Shown here: positions 37,501 through 44,446 of the stretch, piece after piece
Numbering within the stretch: the first letter of the stretch is position 1
Layout: each line of letters starts with the position of its first letter
From: Bradyrhizobium sp. CB1717
Lineage (GTDB): Bacteria; Pseudomonadota; Alphaproteobacteria; Rhizobiales; Xanthobacteraceae
Direction: 5' to 3'
Assembly (NCBI RefSeq): GCF_029714325.1
Contig: NZ_CP121666.1
Location: 6,107,001 to 6,171,000 of the forward strand
Length of the DNA: 64,000 nucleotides
The notes under the pieces: generated by a model
The model's database searches: none
What the model was told of the DNA's origin: nothing
The model's input: the letters and a program-made list of their open reading frames with translations, nothing else
Translations under genes and position numbers: made by a program

Positions 37501-40500
37501 ACGAAGGTGACGGACGACGTGTCGGGATCGGACAGCGTCAGCGTACCTGTCGCCGTGGGCGTCCCCGCCACCGCGTTTGCGATGCCGCCCGCCTCGATGA
37601 CCGAACCGGTCGTCGTCCCGCTCATCGTGGCCGGATCGTCGGAACCGAGGATGTTGATGGTGACGGACGAGGTGGTGCCGTCCGCACTCGCGACGGAGAA
37701 TGTGTCGGTATAGGTGTGCCCGCCCACGAACTCGTCATGTGCCGAACTCGCGACGTAGGTCCAGGTGCCATCGGTGGCGAGCGTGAAGGTGCCGTATTGC
37801 CCGGCCGTGCCGGCCTGCGCGACGAAGGATTGCGGACTGTCGGGGTCCTGGATCGTCAGCGTTCCGCCGGTCGACAGCGGCGTGTTGGTTTCGGTCAGAT
37901 TGCGCGTCACCGCCGATATCACGGCGGCATCGTCGGTGCCGTTGATCGTGATCGTGACGACCTGCGGCGTGCCGTCGACGGTCGTCACCGTGAACGTATC
38001 CGTCAACGTGCCGCCGGCATTGAGCCCTTGAACCGCGGCATTGTTGTTGTCGAGCGTGTAGGTCCAGACTCCGGCCGATGTGACGGCAAAGGTGCCGTAG
38101 TGGTGGTCGCTTGCCGTGCCCGCGTTAACCGCCGTGAAGGTGTTGGCGGGATTGTCGGCGTCGGTGTCCGTCAGCGTGCCGGTCGCGGTCGGCGTCCCCG
38201 CCAGCGCGTTGTTGAGGCCGCCTGCCTCGGTCACCGAACCGGTGGTCGTGCCAGATATCGAAGCCGCGTCGTTGCTGCCGTGAATGTTGATCGTGACGGA
38301 CGAGGTCGTGCCATCCGAGCTCACGACGGAGAACGTGTCGGTGTAGGTCTGCCCGGCCACGAATTCATCATGCGCCGAACTCGCGACATAGGTCCACGCA
38401 CCGTCCTGAGCAAGGGTGAAGGTGCCGTAATGCCCGGACGTGCCCGCCTGCACCACAAAGGTCTCGGGACTGTCGACGTCGTGGATCGTCAGCGTGCCGC
38501 TGGTCGACAGCACAGAATCGGTTTCGGCCAGGTTGACCGTATCGGCGGACAGCACCGCCGCATCATTGGTCCCGTTGATCGTGACCGTGATCTGTTGCGC
38601 GGTGCTGTCGATGGTGGTCACCGTGAACGTGTCGGTCAGCGTACCGCCGGCATTGAGTGCCTGAACCGCGCTGTTGCTGTTGTCGAGATTGTAGGTCCAG
38701 ACGCCGCCCGACGTCATGGTGAAGGTGCCGTAACCGTGGTCGCTCGCCGTGGCGGTCCCGACCGCCGTGAAGGTGTTGGCGGGATTGTCGACGTCGGTGT
38801 CCGCCAGCATGCCGGTCGCGCTCGGCGTTCCCGCCACCGCGTTGTTGACGCCGCCCGCTTCCGTCACCGCGCCGGTGCTGGTACCCGACACCACGGCCGG
38901 GTCGTTGACCGCCTGGACGGTGATATTGACGGTCGCCACGTTGGAATCGGCAAGGCCGTCATTGAGCTTGTAGGTGAAGCTATCGGAGCCGTTGTAGTCG
39001 CCAACCGGCGCATAGGTGAACGAGCCGTCGGCATTCAGCGTCAGGGTGCCGTGGGCCGGACCGTTGACAAGGATGGCGTGCAGCGCATCGCCGTCGAGGT
39101 CGGTGGCCCCGGCGAGCACGCCCGTGCCAGACACCACCAGCGCATGGTCTTCGTCGGTCGTGTAGCTGTGCGCGATCGCCAGCGGCGCGTCATTGGTGCC
39201 GTTGATCGTGATCGTCACATATTGCGTGGTGCTGGTCGCGGTGCCGTCGTTGACGACGACCGCATAGGTCAGCGTGAGCGTCTGGCCCTGCTTCAGGAAA
39301 TCGAGATCAGCCGCGGCGGGATGGTAGGTCCAGCCGAACGTCGCGGCGGAGCCGGTGGACAGGTGGCCTGCGGGGTCGATTGCAAAGGCGGCACTGTCGG
39401 TGAGCGCCAGCGCACCGGCAGGCAGGCTGAAGGCGTGACCATCCAGGCTGACCACGGGCGCGCCGACCACCGAGGCCGTCAGCGTATCGCCGACGTCGAG
39501 GTCACTGGCCGAGATCGAGCCCGCCAGCGAGATGACCTGCGCATGGGCGTCGCCGGCCTCACTGGTCGTTGCGGTGTCGCCGGTCACCACAGGCACGTCG
39601 TTGGTGCCGGTGATGGTGATCGTCAGGGTCTGCTGGCTGCTGGTGAGAAGGCCGTCGCTGACCTCGACCGTATAGGTCAGGACCAGGCTCTGCCCGTCCC
39701 GCAGGAAATCGAGGTTGGCCGCCGATGCATCATAGGTCCAGCCGATGCCGACAGTGCCGCCGTTCGACGTCCCGGCATGGAACGACAATGCGTTGTTGAC
39801 CAGCGATGCCGCTCCTGCCGGCAACACGAAGGCGTGGCCATCTAGGGTCACGACCGGCGGACCGGCGATCGAAGCCGTCAAGGTATCGCCGACATCGGGA
39901 TCGGTCACCGGCAGCGCGCCTGTCAGCGTGATATGCTGCGCGGCGGCGTCAGCAGCTTCCCTGGTGCCCCCCGATGCATCGGCCAGGATCGGCGCATCTT
40001 CGTCGCCGGTGATCGTGATGGTGATGTTCCGGCTCGCCAGCCCGCCATGACCGTCGCTGACGGTCACGGCATAGGTTTCCGTGACGGTCTGCCCCGCCCG
40101 CAGGAATTGGACGTCCGCGTTGTCGACGAGATATTGCCACGTCGCCTGTCCACCGAGACCATTGACGGTGTCGGCAGCCAGATGCGCGCTCATGGTCCCG
40201 AGCGCCAACCCGCCTGCGCGGGTCGAGCTGACGAAGGTGGCCGAGACGACATGCGCGTCCGCCAGATCGAGGTCCGTGAACGCGATCGCACCGTCGGCAT
40301 GCAGCCGCCCCTGGGCATCGAGCGCCGTATCCTCCTGCACCGCACCGGTTGTCTGCGCAGCGCCGATGACCGGCGCATCGTCGACCGCACCGACCGTCAG
40401 CTCGCGCGTGGCGACGGCCGTGTCGTGCCCGCCGTGCGCGGGGCCGTCCGGGTCCTGCACCGTCACGGTCAGCGTGCGGGTCAACGGCGAGGGATTGTCG

Positions 40501-41936
40501 CTGGTGTCGGTGTAGACGACCACGCGCAACGCGGCCGCGAAATCCGCAACCGACGGCTGCTGGCCGGCCTTCGCCGTCAGCGTCAGCGTGCCGGTGGCCG
40601 CATCGAACCTGCCCTCGATCAGCGCGGTGTTCGCAAACGACAGGACGTCTTCGCCCGGCTGATAGTTGCCGGTGATCCGGACCGTTGCCTGCAGCAAAGT
40701 GTGGCTGTCCGGATCGGACAGCGTCAGCGCCGGCGCAATCGCGACTGGCGTTTGCTCGAGCGCAGCCAACGGCGCCGATCCGGCATTGAGAGCCAGCGAC
40801 GGCGCCTCCTTGACCGGCGGTCCCGGGATCGATGCAATGCCGGGACCGGCTCCGCCGTTTCCACCCCCGGGCATATGGGGGGCGACGTCCGCACCGGTGC
40901 TGACCGGCGGGCTACGGCCGGAAGTTCCATCCGGCAGCGACGACGGCTCATACGAGACAGGTGGAGGAGACGACGAACCGTGCGCACCGTTCGGCGAGTC
41001 GCTGCTATGGCGGTCCGCAAGGTTCTTGATCAGCAGAATGTTGTTCAACGCATCCTGCTCGTCAGCCTTTTCGGCGTCCGTCTTTGCCTGCTCGCTGGCT
41101 GCTATCTGAGCTGGACCGGTCGGCTTCAGCTCCAGCTTGCCGCCTTCGCTGCTGATCGTCGCAATGGCGTTGCCGTTCCGATCGTAGGCGGTCGCCTGAT
41201 GCAGCCCATCATTCTGATGGTAGATCGACAGCGTGACCGATCCGTCGTCCGGAGAGACCTCGCCGCCACCGGCCGAGCCTGCAATCTTCGCGGAGCCGGC
41301 CGGCGTCCCGATCCGCATGTCACCCGACTGGGCAATCTTGCCGGAGGCAAAACTAAGGGATCCCTGGACGAGATCGAAGACTTCCAGGTTGGCGTTTCCA
41401 TGCAGGTCGAATTTGAATTCAGTCAATACGAGGCGCGAACCATGGCCGAGCTGGAACGCGCTGCCGTCGTTGAAAACCAGGCCAGCCGTGCCCCCGCTGT
41501 CGGTCTGGACCACGTCTCCCTTGAGCAGCACATCGCCGTTGTTGAGCGCCACGACGACGCCGTTGCGCAGGACCGTCACCTGGCCTTCGACGCGCACCGC
41601 GTGTCCGATCACCTGCATCGGCGGCGACGGTGCGTCCTTGGCAGCGTACTGTCCGGGAGTAACAGGCCCGGCCAACACAGCGACGATTTCGCCGCTCAGC
41701 CTGGCACCATCCGGCGACCGCAGCGCGTGCAGGTTTTCCGATTTGAAATAGCCGGCGACTACGTGGCTCTTTCCGTCCGAGCCCGTCAGCATCAGGTCAT
41801 CGCCGTCGCGCCTCAATTCCGCGTTCAGGAGATGCGTATCCTGACTCGCGGCGGCAGACGCGTCCGACGCGCCCTCGGCCGAAAGCTCTTGCGAAATAGA
41901 GAGCGAAAAATGTCGATCACTGCCGACATGCAGCAT
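25554..41936 (-). CDS. Giant type-I-secreted surface protein: FecR-like N-terminus, VCBS-type, beta-helix and Ig-like domains
   Basis: 5460 residues, one uninterrupted frame. No signal peptide. Residues about 105-220 form a FecR-like domain (GHAVRVEGQVTVLRNGVVVALNNG; LVFNDGSAFQLGHGSRL), placed like the retention module of LapA-type adhesins. About 410-1650 hold VCBS/cadherin-like repeats (TNDAPV, GTLTDTDADNPANTF). About 2055-2385, 3545-3725 and 4760-4985 are Gly-rich loops (GGGGGAGLGGG), each inside a module beginning AADLxxxLxAI and containing GNGHTLDGG, suggesting right-handed beta-helices. About 3960-4680 are Ig-like repeats (GTGTVDGTGHFDV). Near 5210 is a single RTX motif (LTGGTGDDVFFF), and the end (DVLQLSQSVY to LVV) looks like a type I secretion target. 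By family: adhesion or biofilm. The transporter is not in the window. Confidence 0.9.
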   Translation of the reverse strand: MLHVGSDRHFSLSISQELSAEGASDASAAASQDTHLLNAELRRDGDDLMLTGSDGKSHVVAGYFKSENLHALRSPDGARLSGEIVAVLAGPVTPGQYAAKDAPSPPMQVIGHAVRVEGQVTVLRNGVVVALNNGDVLLKGDVVQTDSGGTAGLVFNDGSAFQLGHGSRLVLTEFKFDLHGNANLEVFDLVQGSLSFASGKIAQSGDMRIGTPAGSAKIAGSAGGGEVSPDDGSVTLSIYHQNDGLHQATAYDRNGNAIATISSEGGKLELKPTGPAQIAASEQAKTDAEKADEQDALNNILLIKNLADRHSSDSPNGAHGSSSPPPVSYEPSSLPDGTSGRSPPVSTGADVAPHMPGGGNGGAGPGIASIPGPPVKEAPSLALNAGSAPLAALEQTPVAIAPALTLSDPDSHTLLQATVRITGNYQPGEDVLSFANTALIEGRFDAATGTLTLTAKAGQQPSVADFAAALRVVVYTDTSDNPSPLTRTLTVTVQDPDGPAHGGHDTAVATRELTVGAVDDAPVIGAAQTTGAVQEDTALDAQGRLHADGAIAFTDLDLADAHVVSATFVSSTRAGGLALGTMSAHLAADTVNGLGGQATWQYLVDNADVQFLRAGQTVTETYAVTVSDGHGGLASRNITITITGDEDAPILADASGGTREAADAAAQHITLTGALPVTDPDVGDTLTASIAGPPVVTLDGHAFVLPAGAASLVNNALSFHAGTSNGGTVGIGWTYDASAANLDFLRDGQSLVLTYTVEVSDGLLTSSQQTLTITITGTNDVPVVTGDTATTSEAGDAHAQVISLAGSISASDLDVGDTLTASVVGAPVVSLDGHAFSLPAGALALTDSAAFAIDPAGHLSTGSAATFGWTYHPAAADLDFLKQGQTLTLTYAVVVNDGTATSTTQYVTITINGTNDAPLAIAHSYTTDEDHALVVSGTGVLAGATDLDGDALHAILVNGPAHGTLTLNADGSFTYAPVGDYNGSDSFTYKLNDGLADSNVATVNITVQAVNDPAVVSGTSTGAVTEAGGVNNAVAGTPSATGMLADTDVDNPANTFTAVGTATASDHGYGTFTMTSGGVWTYNLDNSNSAVQALNAGGTLTDTFTVTTIDSTAQQITVTINGTNDAAVLSADTVNLAETDSVLSTSGTLTIHDVDSPETFVVQAGTSGHYGTFTLAQDGAWTYVASSAHDEFVAGQTYTDTFSVVSSDGTTSSVTINIHGSNDAASISGTTTGSVTEAGGLNNALAGTPTATGTLTDTDADNPANTFTAVNAGTASDHHYGTFAVTSAGVWTYTLDNNNAAVQGLNAGGTLTDTFTVTTVDGTPQVVTITINGTDDAAVISAVTRNLTETNTPLSTGGTLTIQDPDSPQSFVAQAGTAGQYGTFTLATDGTWTYVASSAHDEFVGGHTYTDTFSVASADGTTSSVTINILGSDDPATMSGTTTGSVIEAGGIANAVAGTPTATGTLTLSDPDTSSVTFVAVAAQTASIGGYGTYTVSPSGVWTYTLDNNNSTVQALAAGATMTDTFSARGNDGSAQIITITISGTNDAPVLSGDDAAALLQGLSTTITTADLNVSDVDTSASQLTFDVTNTQRGYVALSSAPGVAITSFTQAQLAAGQVIFVSDGTQNPSASFTVTATDGSLTTAGVTVNVAVSSDFVITSDVDLRGVSETIHSLTHSGGTLSGTGTLTDANGATFTGGTESGSGTTLVNGLATFFDANNETFTLDGRTLELQGSAQSGAFSGDTLHLNNGAVLKIDAGITFTDASAGGTAFNISSSAGTGTVNVAGSYEKTGGGTTAISTALTNTGVIDAKAGTLDLAGSIANSGTLKAEGGGTLLVAGNVTGAGDVIVGNDGTVEFGGNVGAGQTISFSGAPGTLKIDHPASFSGTIAGFSGATDSIDLVGINYNSAQFSQSFNATTGILTVTDGTNTANLHFSGPTFGFTATTDGAGGTLIKPANVYIVHNAAELNATLVAISQGGSAAAANSSYSIEFAADISIASLGANLTAINLASGSSLVIHGAGHTLDGGNLYRGLFVFGGNVALDNLDINNTVAQGGAGGNPGGGGGAGLGGGLFVGTGATASISNVNFTGDRAIGGNGGARTSNEGIYRSFGGGGGGMGTSGHNAGPGLYVAKFGRSYVYYNSNLHATSYSLPWQSVFAYENGGASGGTLGLSVAGHGGYAIAAMGSGANPQVVGFTNHIGGRYGQSGNVLVGYKGYFVQYIHGSVGSAGSGPPAGWGVASAAQNGGFGGGGGGGLHGSFGLYNVNTNGGNGGFGGGGGAAGINQGSSGGGLGGAGGFGGGGGRSAYGQAGGAGGFGAGNGGSGLGGGGGLGAGGAIFVEQGGSLTFAGGSVTGNSVAGGAAGATGSHAGQGGQGLGSGIFIQGNDTIHFAPLAGDSLVIANGIADQTGSGGTGANAGTGSVEIGGTGVVHFAAANTYSGTTIVDSGATLDVDAGGTVGTSVVTVNGTLNLSAGGSFANVVTNNGTMNVNAGTTFSQVIHDVGTLNLNAASTFAGGVDSGGAIALDANGTFTFASLSGGGTLSFGSGDAATALILTGSLSKTITGFTVGDFIDLRGIAAVSASLDSHNVLTLKNSSGTTVSTLNFDPAQTGLHVGLQSDGHGGTLLSSIQTTFTVGSAADLNAALAAISQGGVDYSLSATAYTITFTNDISLSSLPGQFGVLNLGSTGSTLVIDGAGFDLDGANTHVGFIDNSAGVTIKDLSVGNAMFWGALIEGNNSLTLSASQGQTSTISSVIADNGSGNSGSVVISGAGTVTFTAANTYTGGTTVMSGATLDLAGGSIKAVIDNGNIKLDSTSVVIGGAVTGSGAITFDMPQTVLKIASGVPTTTFFGMADGDVIDLAGVAATGITSLGNNAYALTSGATTLGTLHFDPSQDLASDAPVIVSDGAGGTYVRLGHIPVFTASTAAELATIIAEIDIGGAYSLANTHYEIDLTGNIALTGNLPAINLANGDTLSIVGNGHTVSGALNGAAAYAAFTLQSGSLSLSDLTLSQTKGNGSGLNLVSGTSADLSDVTFVGNQAPGGVGGAILVDSGSSLTFGAGSLFGDAAVLGAAIWLNGGTLNFAPPTGETLSVANSIGGGAGTINISGPGDVILSGGFDSGNQAINISGSGDVTLSGAFFGNQSIVHTGSGTLTIEPFYNVESVGTLAGVVNAVDTDAIGLVGGINYVVNLTADVAGAAGLPAFTLDAGDTLTVHTNGHLFDGATNGAGTDFSFAATGPGGSTVLTGGAAPIFNVASASDLGNAVSALDTGGLLSSINTHYTINVTADMAATIGLPVINLAAGDTLTVHTNGHLFDGASNGAGGDFSFAATGPGGSTILTGGAVPTFNVASVSDLVTASSVIDVGGLFSSINTHYVINLTADLPLTSNFPTFNLAAGDTLTIVTNGHLFDGATEATGNLTFAPTGPGGSTVLTNNTQPIFNVASAADLAGVLAALDSGVLASVNTHYVINLTADITLTANLPVIALGSGDTLTFEGNGHTIDGGNTFGGFYLSSGDATFSDLRMQNLTERGGDGAPGSIFGRFPYQSGGGGGGLGAGGAFFIGSGASATISDVSITGNRAIGGNGGSAFGNTGSLYGGLGGQTDGQGMTSGGRGGGNQGRHGNNGQPGGFGGGGGGGYAGVSFLNFGSTTYATGGGAGYGGGRGADATRTSFGAGGGGGGAGLGGGIFVAAGGSLTIAGGATVSGNSVSGGHGGAGTQTGADGQGIGAGLFAASNNVTLAPDAGKTLTISDSIAGAMTGVLHIAGAGIVVLGDVRATTIDVDGGSTLMLSGTLINDSLTVSGSAAYTLTKSLQGSGHFGVSNSGFLALDVASTVDGGVQLADHGTVELGAAGAAGSGHITFAQGALATLIIDQGDTPTNQIDGFLPGDTIKLAGFAANATATLGAGNVLTVSDGTNSAQLHLTPGVDYSTAQFSVVAYNGGVAVTETIAPRIALVGQPQNGNQVLLSGTGMPGSTIAIFIDGNQVGTVTPDANGHFSFTTAALADGEYSVTAAQTGGGQTLTTAPLIVDVLPVAPSLALAAGQPALLNNAGIHVQGTGEASQTITLKLSSSGGVTSYTTTTDANGNFDFVIPQQVDGHYTLSVTETNAQGLVSHPSNVIAFDVQPQIPTIASVVGQPLDGDRIEVKGSAEANIGINLWANGQFIGSGRTDATGHFDITASTGLSIGVYSLYATAQDAQNISSPGSSVVSVDVDPRAPGISAIVGQRVNGGTVEIKGTAFAGAVITFFENGNVVGSGTVDGSGHFDVVTSSTFADGIHSLTATVAVSGLTSTATAFNVNVLPNAPMLSAVNAIGPQQIEVQGTGEAGETIKVFADGSTLLGSGVVDQTGHFDFSVAATGGHHVITVTQTNTDNLTSAVSSGVAVEITPRAPTITSVVPLVGGQIDASHDFIVKGTGQHVGETITLYADGGSTAIGTGTVAADGTFTITTTVLLTNGSHTLTATDTAGSDVSAPSTGFAAYVDPAPVTGVSQVGIAANHGVIELQGSGQVGDTITLMLGNAVIGTGTVDGTGHFDVTSDASASSLLGSGFQHITVTQTDGLGHTGPAASIDVKVAPPAAVISSVVSVPDSVGRVEVKGTGDPGTIIKLYADNGTTVIGTGTVDGTGHYDIYSDFQSVSGGAHSITVTETIQGIEGPASTAANLTVTPATNTWTITSAADLAKAIAAIDVSGASAQAGAHYTFNITGDLQLTGQLPAFNLASGASLTITGNNHTLDAHGLPGLFVYAGSVEIDDLSVINAVARGGDSASGGGGGAGLGGGLFIASGGAVTLDNVSFAHDRAVGGNGSYFNGYSASGGGGMGGAGNVNGGGGIGLAASGGSYGGYTPGRGIVVGGASGGGVGGADGGGGVTGISAAGGGRYGYAGGAGGGIGGSAGTATAGGTGGFGGGGGGGVISPIDLSASSGGAGGFGGGGGASVWGVGGAGGFGGGGGGSFGTGDAAGGFGAGRGSGNYQSGGGGLGAGGAIFVQEGGSLTFGGSGGAHDNSVAGGSGSNVAHNSGSGLGSGIFLQGNQTITFAPDAGHIITISDAIADMTGSHDASGQTGAGHLLLDGDGTLVLGATNTFTGGITIENGTLDLTASGAAGSGAIDFSAAGHAALEFSAANAPVNAIAHFGTRDQIIVDGFHAISENYSNGVLVLNSATGSISLAVTGEDIATLSDFHFVYDSAANTTTVTAGPDRLGSDVIHYGAGAHSLTGGTGDDVFFFRGTDLAAGVTDKITDLSWATGSSEHDRIHIEGVDPNAVTVSTVNGGHDADIAISVTGGTAHILVRGVGSGALQIEFQNTTLTDDAHLNTLLTPSTANETVASFYLGANPPYAKSLVSHAADGSVVAQDVTNNDGSHTVTVQGDNAALTASAANDTFVFQFNSQATATATIGNFDVAHDVLQLSQSVYADAAAALAAITADPHNAGNPADTVVALDALHSVTLNGISPNLLQQRDFLVV
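31560..32460 (-). repeat. Near-identical tandem repeats inside the giant protein, about 282-bp period
   Basis: Units coding for FNVASxSDL...NTHYxINLTAD...NLAAGDTLTxHTNGHLFDG...GPGGSTxLTG recur at about 31606, 31885, 32167 and, degenerate, 32448. The spacing is about 281 bp (94 codons). The sharp similarity suggests recent duplication. Confidence 0.75.
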
Positions 41937-42427
41937 TATTCATTCCATCTGAAAACGGGTAGCGCAAACGAGGCGGAAGATGACCGCCGCAACACATCCT
42001 ATCGACGCTGTTGTCGCGCTCTCCACCTACCCACTGACGAGAGCAATCCTCCCCATCAATGCCATTCTCATTCAGCGCAGCCCGGAAGCGACGACTCCTC
42101 AGCGGAGCCATTGGTACGGTGTCGAGCCGCCGAAGGCTGCGAACCAGCGTTCACACGCGCCAATTTTCGCCAATTGTGCTTACCCGCCCTGCACGCATAA
42201 AATCCGAAAATGCGTTTACCTAGATCGCGACATGCTCTCATTCCGCGCACGAAAATCTGCTGCGAAATCAATGTCCGCAGCGATATGAAGCGCTGCGGCG
42301 TCTTCCGCAGCGGTTCAACATCGGCGGTAACGATCGAGACCGGCCGGAGAGGCCGACCACCAAAAATGGTCAGGCGACAGCGGATTGTTCAATGCCGCCG
42401 ATCATCGGTCCAACGATGTCGTTGACT
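41937..42427. other. Intergenic region upstream of the giant surface protein
   Basis: 491 bp, more AT-rich than its surroundings (about 41940-42290). It lies between the stop of the winged-helix gene (minus) and the start of the giant gene (minus), so it should hold the promoter of the latter. A small stem GACCA-N7-TGGTC at 42355-42371 lies just past the winged-helix gene. No credible gene. Confidence 0.55.
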
Positions 42428-43291
42428 TCATCGATGCGACACGAAACAGGCATCGAAGGCAGCGTCGATGATCGCGAGCTTGACGGCCTGCGCCTTGTGA
42501 TATTCGCGGCGGAAGCCCTTCGAGACCCAGAGCCGCGACTTGCCGCGCGCTCCAACCCAGCCAACGCTTCCCATCGACTCCGCCTCGGCGAGCTTGCGGC
42601 CCAGTTGTGTCCGCGACAATTTCAGCCGCTGCGCCAGAGCGGAGACCGACGTCACGTCGGTCGTGATACGATCGAGGCTAGCGTCCTCTTCCTCGCAGCC
42701 GACGATCAGGCGATCCATCAGAACGCCCCCCTCGTCGACCCAGGTGAACAGCTTGAACGTCGGTTCGGGTTCGCGAACCATGTGAGACCCGAGCAAGCCG
42801 TCGGCAATCAGCGGCTGCATGCGCTGAATGACCTCTGGTCGGGCCGAAAATGTCGCCGAGCGGCTTCCGCCATCAAGGCCATCCAGCGTTGCGAGATGCA
42901 GCAGATGCCATTGATACAGCGCATCAAGCGCTGCCGGTCCCGGCTCCACCGGGCGATGACGCTTGCCTTCGCTTCCCGCAACATGGCGCACGATGCCGTA
43001 TTTCAACATCTCCTTGACGAAGGCAGCCGCAGTGTTCCGGCTTGCGATCTGGTGATGCTCGACAAGATCGAGCACACGAGCGGTCAACACTCCGGAGCCA
43101 GGGCCGGCCACGGCAACATCCCGGAAGAACTGCGCTACCGCCGCGTGGGCCATCAACCAGCGTTGCTGCGTTGCAAACAACGATCCCATCCGCGGATCGG
43201 CAGCGTTGAGAAGCAAGAGCGCCCAGGCTTGTCCGCGCACGCGGGATTCAAGCGCGGGATTCAGAAAAATGTCGTCCGCATTCAATGCCAT
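42428..43291 (-). CDS. Putative winged-helix DNA-binding regulator
   Basis: 287 residues, no named family recognised. Two helix-turn-helix-like stretches are visible: about 72-100 ([29 protein letters not shown]) and about 213-240 ([26 protein letters not shown]). Both look like winged-helix elements with the spacing seen in MarR-like proteins. No signal peptide or membrane segment. It diverges from cysD and lies upstream of the giant surface-protein gene on the same strand. It is therefore well placed to regulate either; this is inference only. Confidence 0.6.
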   Translation of the reverse strand: MALNADDIFLNPALESRVRGQAWALLLLNAADPRMGSLFATQQRWLMAHAAVAQFFRDVAVAGPGSGVLTARVLDLVEHHQIASRNTAAAFVKEMLKYGIVRHVAGSEGKRHRPVEPGPAALDALYQWHLLHLATLDGLDGGSRSATFSARPEVIQRMQPLIADGLLGSHMVREPEPTFKLFTWVDEGGVLMDRLIVGCEEEDASLDRITTDVTSVSALAQRLKLSRTQLGRKLAEAESMGSVGWVGARGKSRLWVSKGFRREYHKAQAVKLAIIDAAFDACFVSHR

Positions 43292-43507
43292 CGGGTCTCT
43301 CTAAACCAAAGTATGCCGCTGAACGCCGTCGACCGCTCGCTTCACCGGCACCTTGAAGTCGCATCAGCCACTACCGCGTTTAGAATGCAAGGCAACTCCC
43401 ACCGGCCGGACGACATAGCTCTGCGCGCCGTCGACATGAACTATCGCTGCCGGCATGGCATGAAGTATGTTGGCATTCCCAATGAGATTCCCCCGAAGGC
43501 GCCTGCA

Positions 43508-44446
43508 ATGAATTTCGTGGCATCGACTACTGACGGAACGCAGCGCGGACTTCCGAAACACCTCAAGAGTCTGGAAGCTCAATCAATCGAGATCATGCGC
43601 GAAGTCGTCGCCGAATTCAGACGCCCGGTGATGCTCTATTCGATTGGCAAGGACTCCAGCGTCATGCTGCATTTGGCGCTCAAGGCGTTCCACCCCGCTA
43701 AGCTCCCGTTTCCACTTTTGCACGTTGATACGACATGGAAGTTTCACGAGATGATCGCGTTTCGGGACGAGACCGCGCGGCGCCTCGGCATCGAGCTGCT
43801 CGTCTACATCAACCAGGATGGTCTTGGCCGCGGCATCTCGCCGATAACATCGGGCTCGACGATCCACACTCAGGTGATGAAGACAGAAGCGCTCAAACAG
43901 GCGCTCGATCTCTATGACTTCGATGCGGCTTTTGGCGGCGCTCGCAGGGACGAAGAGAAGAGCCGGGCCAAGGAGCGCATCTTCTCCTTTCGCTCGCGCG
44001 GACATGTCTGGGACCCCCGCAACCAGCGCCCAGAATTGTGGAACCTGTACAACACCCGCGTTGGATCGGGCGAAACCGTTCGCGTTTTCCCGCTATCGAA
44101 CTGGACCGAACTGGATGTCTGGCACTACATCCATCTGGAAAATATTCCCGTGGTGCCGCTCTATTTTGCCAAACACCGCCCGGTCGTGGGGCGCGGCGGC
44201 TCCTGGATCATGGTCGATGACGAGAGACTGACCCTCAATGCGGACGAGCAGCCGGAATCGCGACAAGTTAGATTTCGAACGCTGGGTTGCTATCCCCTGA
44301 CCGGAGCGATCGATTCCGGTGCCGCAACGCTGGAAGATATCATCTCGGAAGTGAGATCGACGCGGCTCTCGGAGCGGCAGGGTCGCCTGATAGACAGCGA
44401 CGAAGCCGCATCAATGGAGCGAAAGAAGCGCGAAGGCTACTTTTGA
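43508..44446 (+). CDS. cysD: Sulfate adenylyltransferase subunit 2 (ATP sulfurylase, small subunit)
   Basis: 312 residues from ATG 43508. PP-loop SIGKDSSV at 45-52, then [41 protein letters not shown] and the C-terminal [10 protein letters not shown] typical of CysD/NodP. It makes APS from ATP and sulfate together with the GTPase CysN. Open frame continues upstream of this ATG, but it is antisense to the regulator gene and shows no CysD similarity. The stop overlaps the cysNC start by one base (TGATG). The ribosome-binding site is weak (GAAGG). Confidence 0.95.
   Translation: MNFVASTTDGTQRGLPKHLKSLEAQSIEIMREVVAEFRRPVMLYSIGKDSSVMLHLALKAFHPAKLPFPLLHVDTTWKFHEMIAFRDETARRLGIELLVYINQDGLGRGISPITSGSTIHTQVMKTEALKQALDLYDFDAAFGGARRDEEKSRAKERIFSFRSRGHVWDPRNQRPELWNLYNTRVGSGETVRVFPLSNWTELDVWHYIHLENIPVVPLYFAKHRPVVGRGGSWIMVDDERLTLNADEQPESRQVRFRTLGCYPLTGAIDSGAATLEDIISEVRSTRLSERQGRLIDSDEAASMERKKREGYF

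Noticed and set aside
42392..43507. In-frame 372-codon extension upstream of cysD
   Set aside because: It is antisense to the winged-helix gene and unlike any CysD; family length and similarity begin at ATG 43508.
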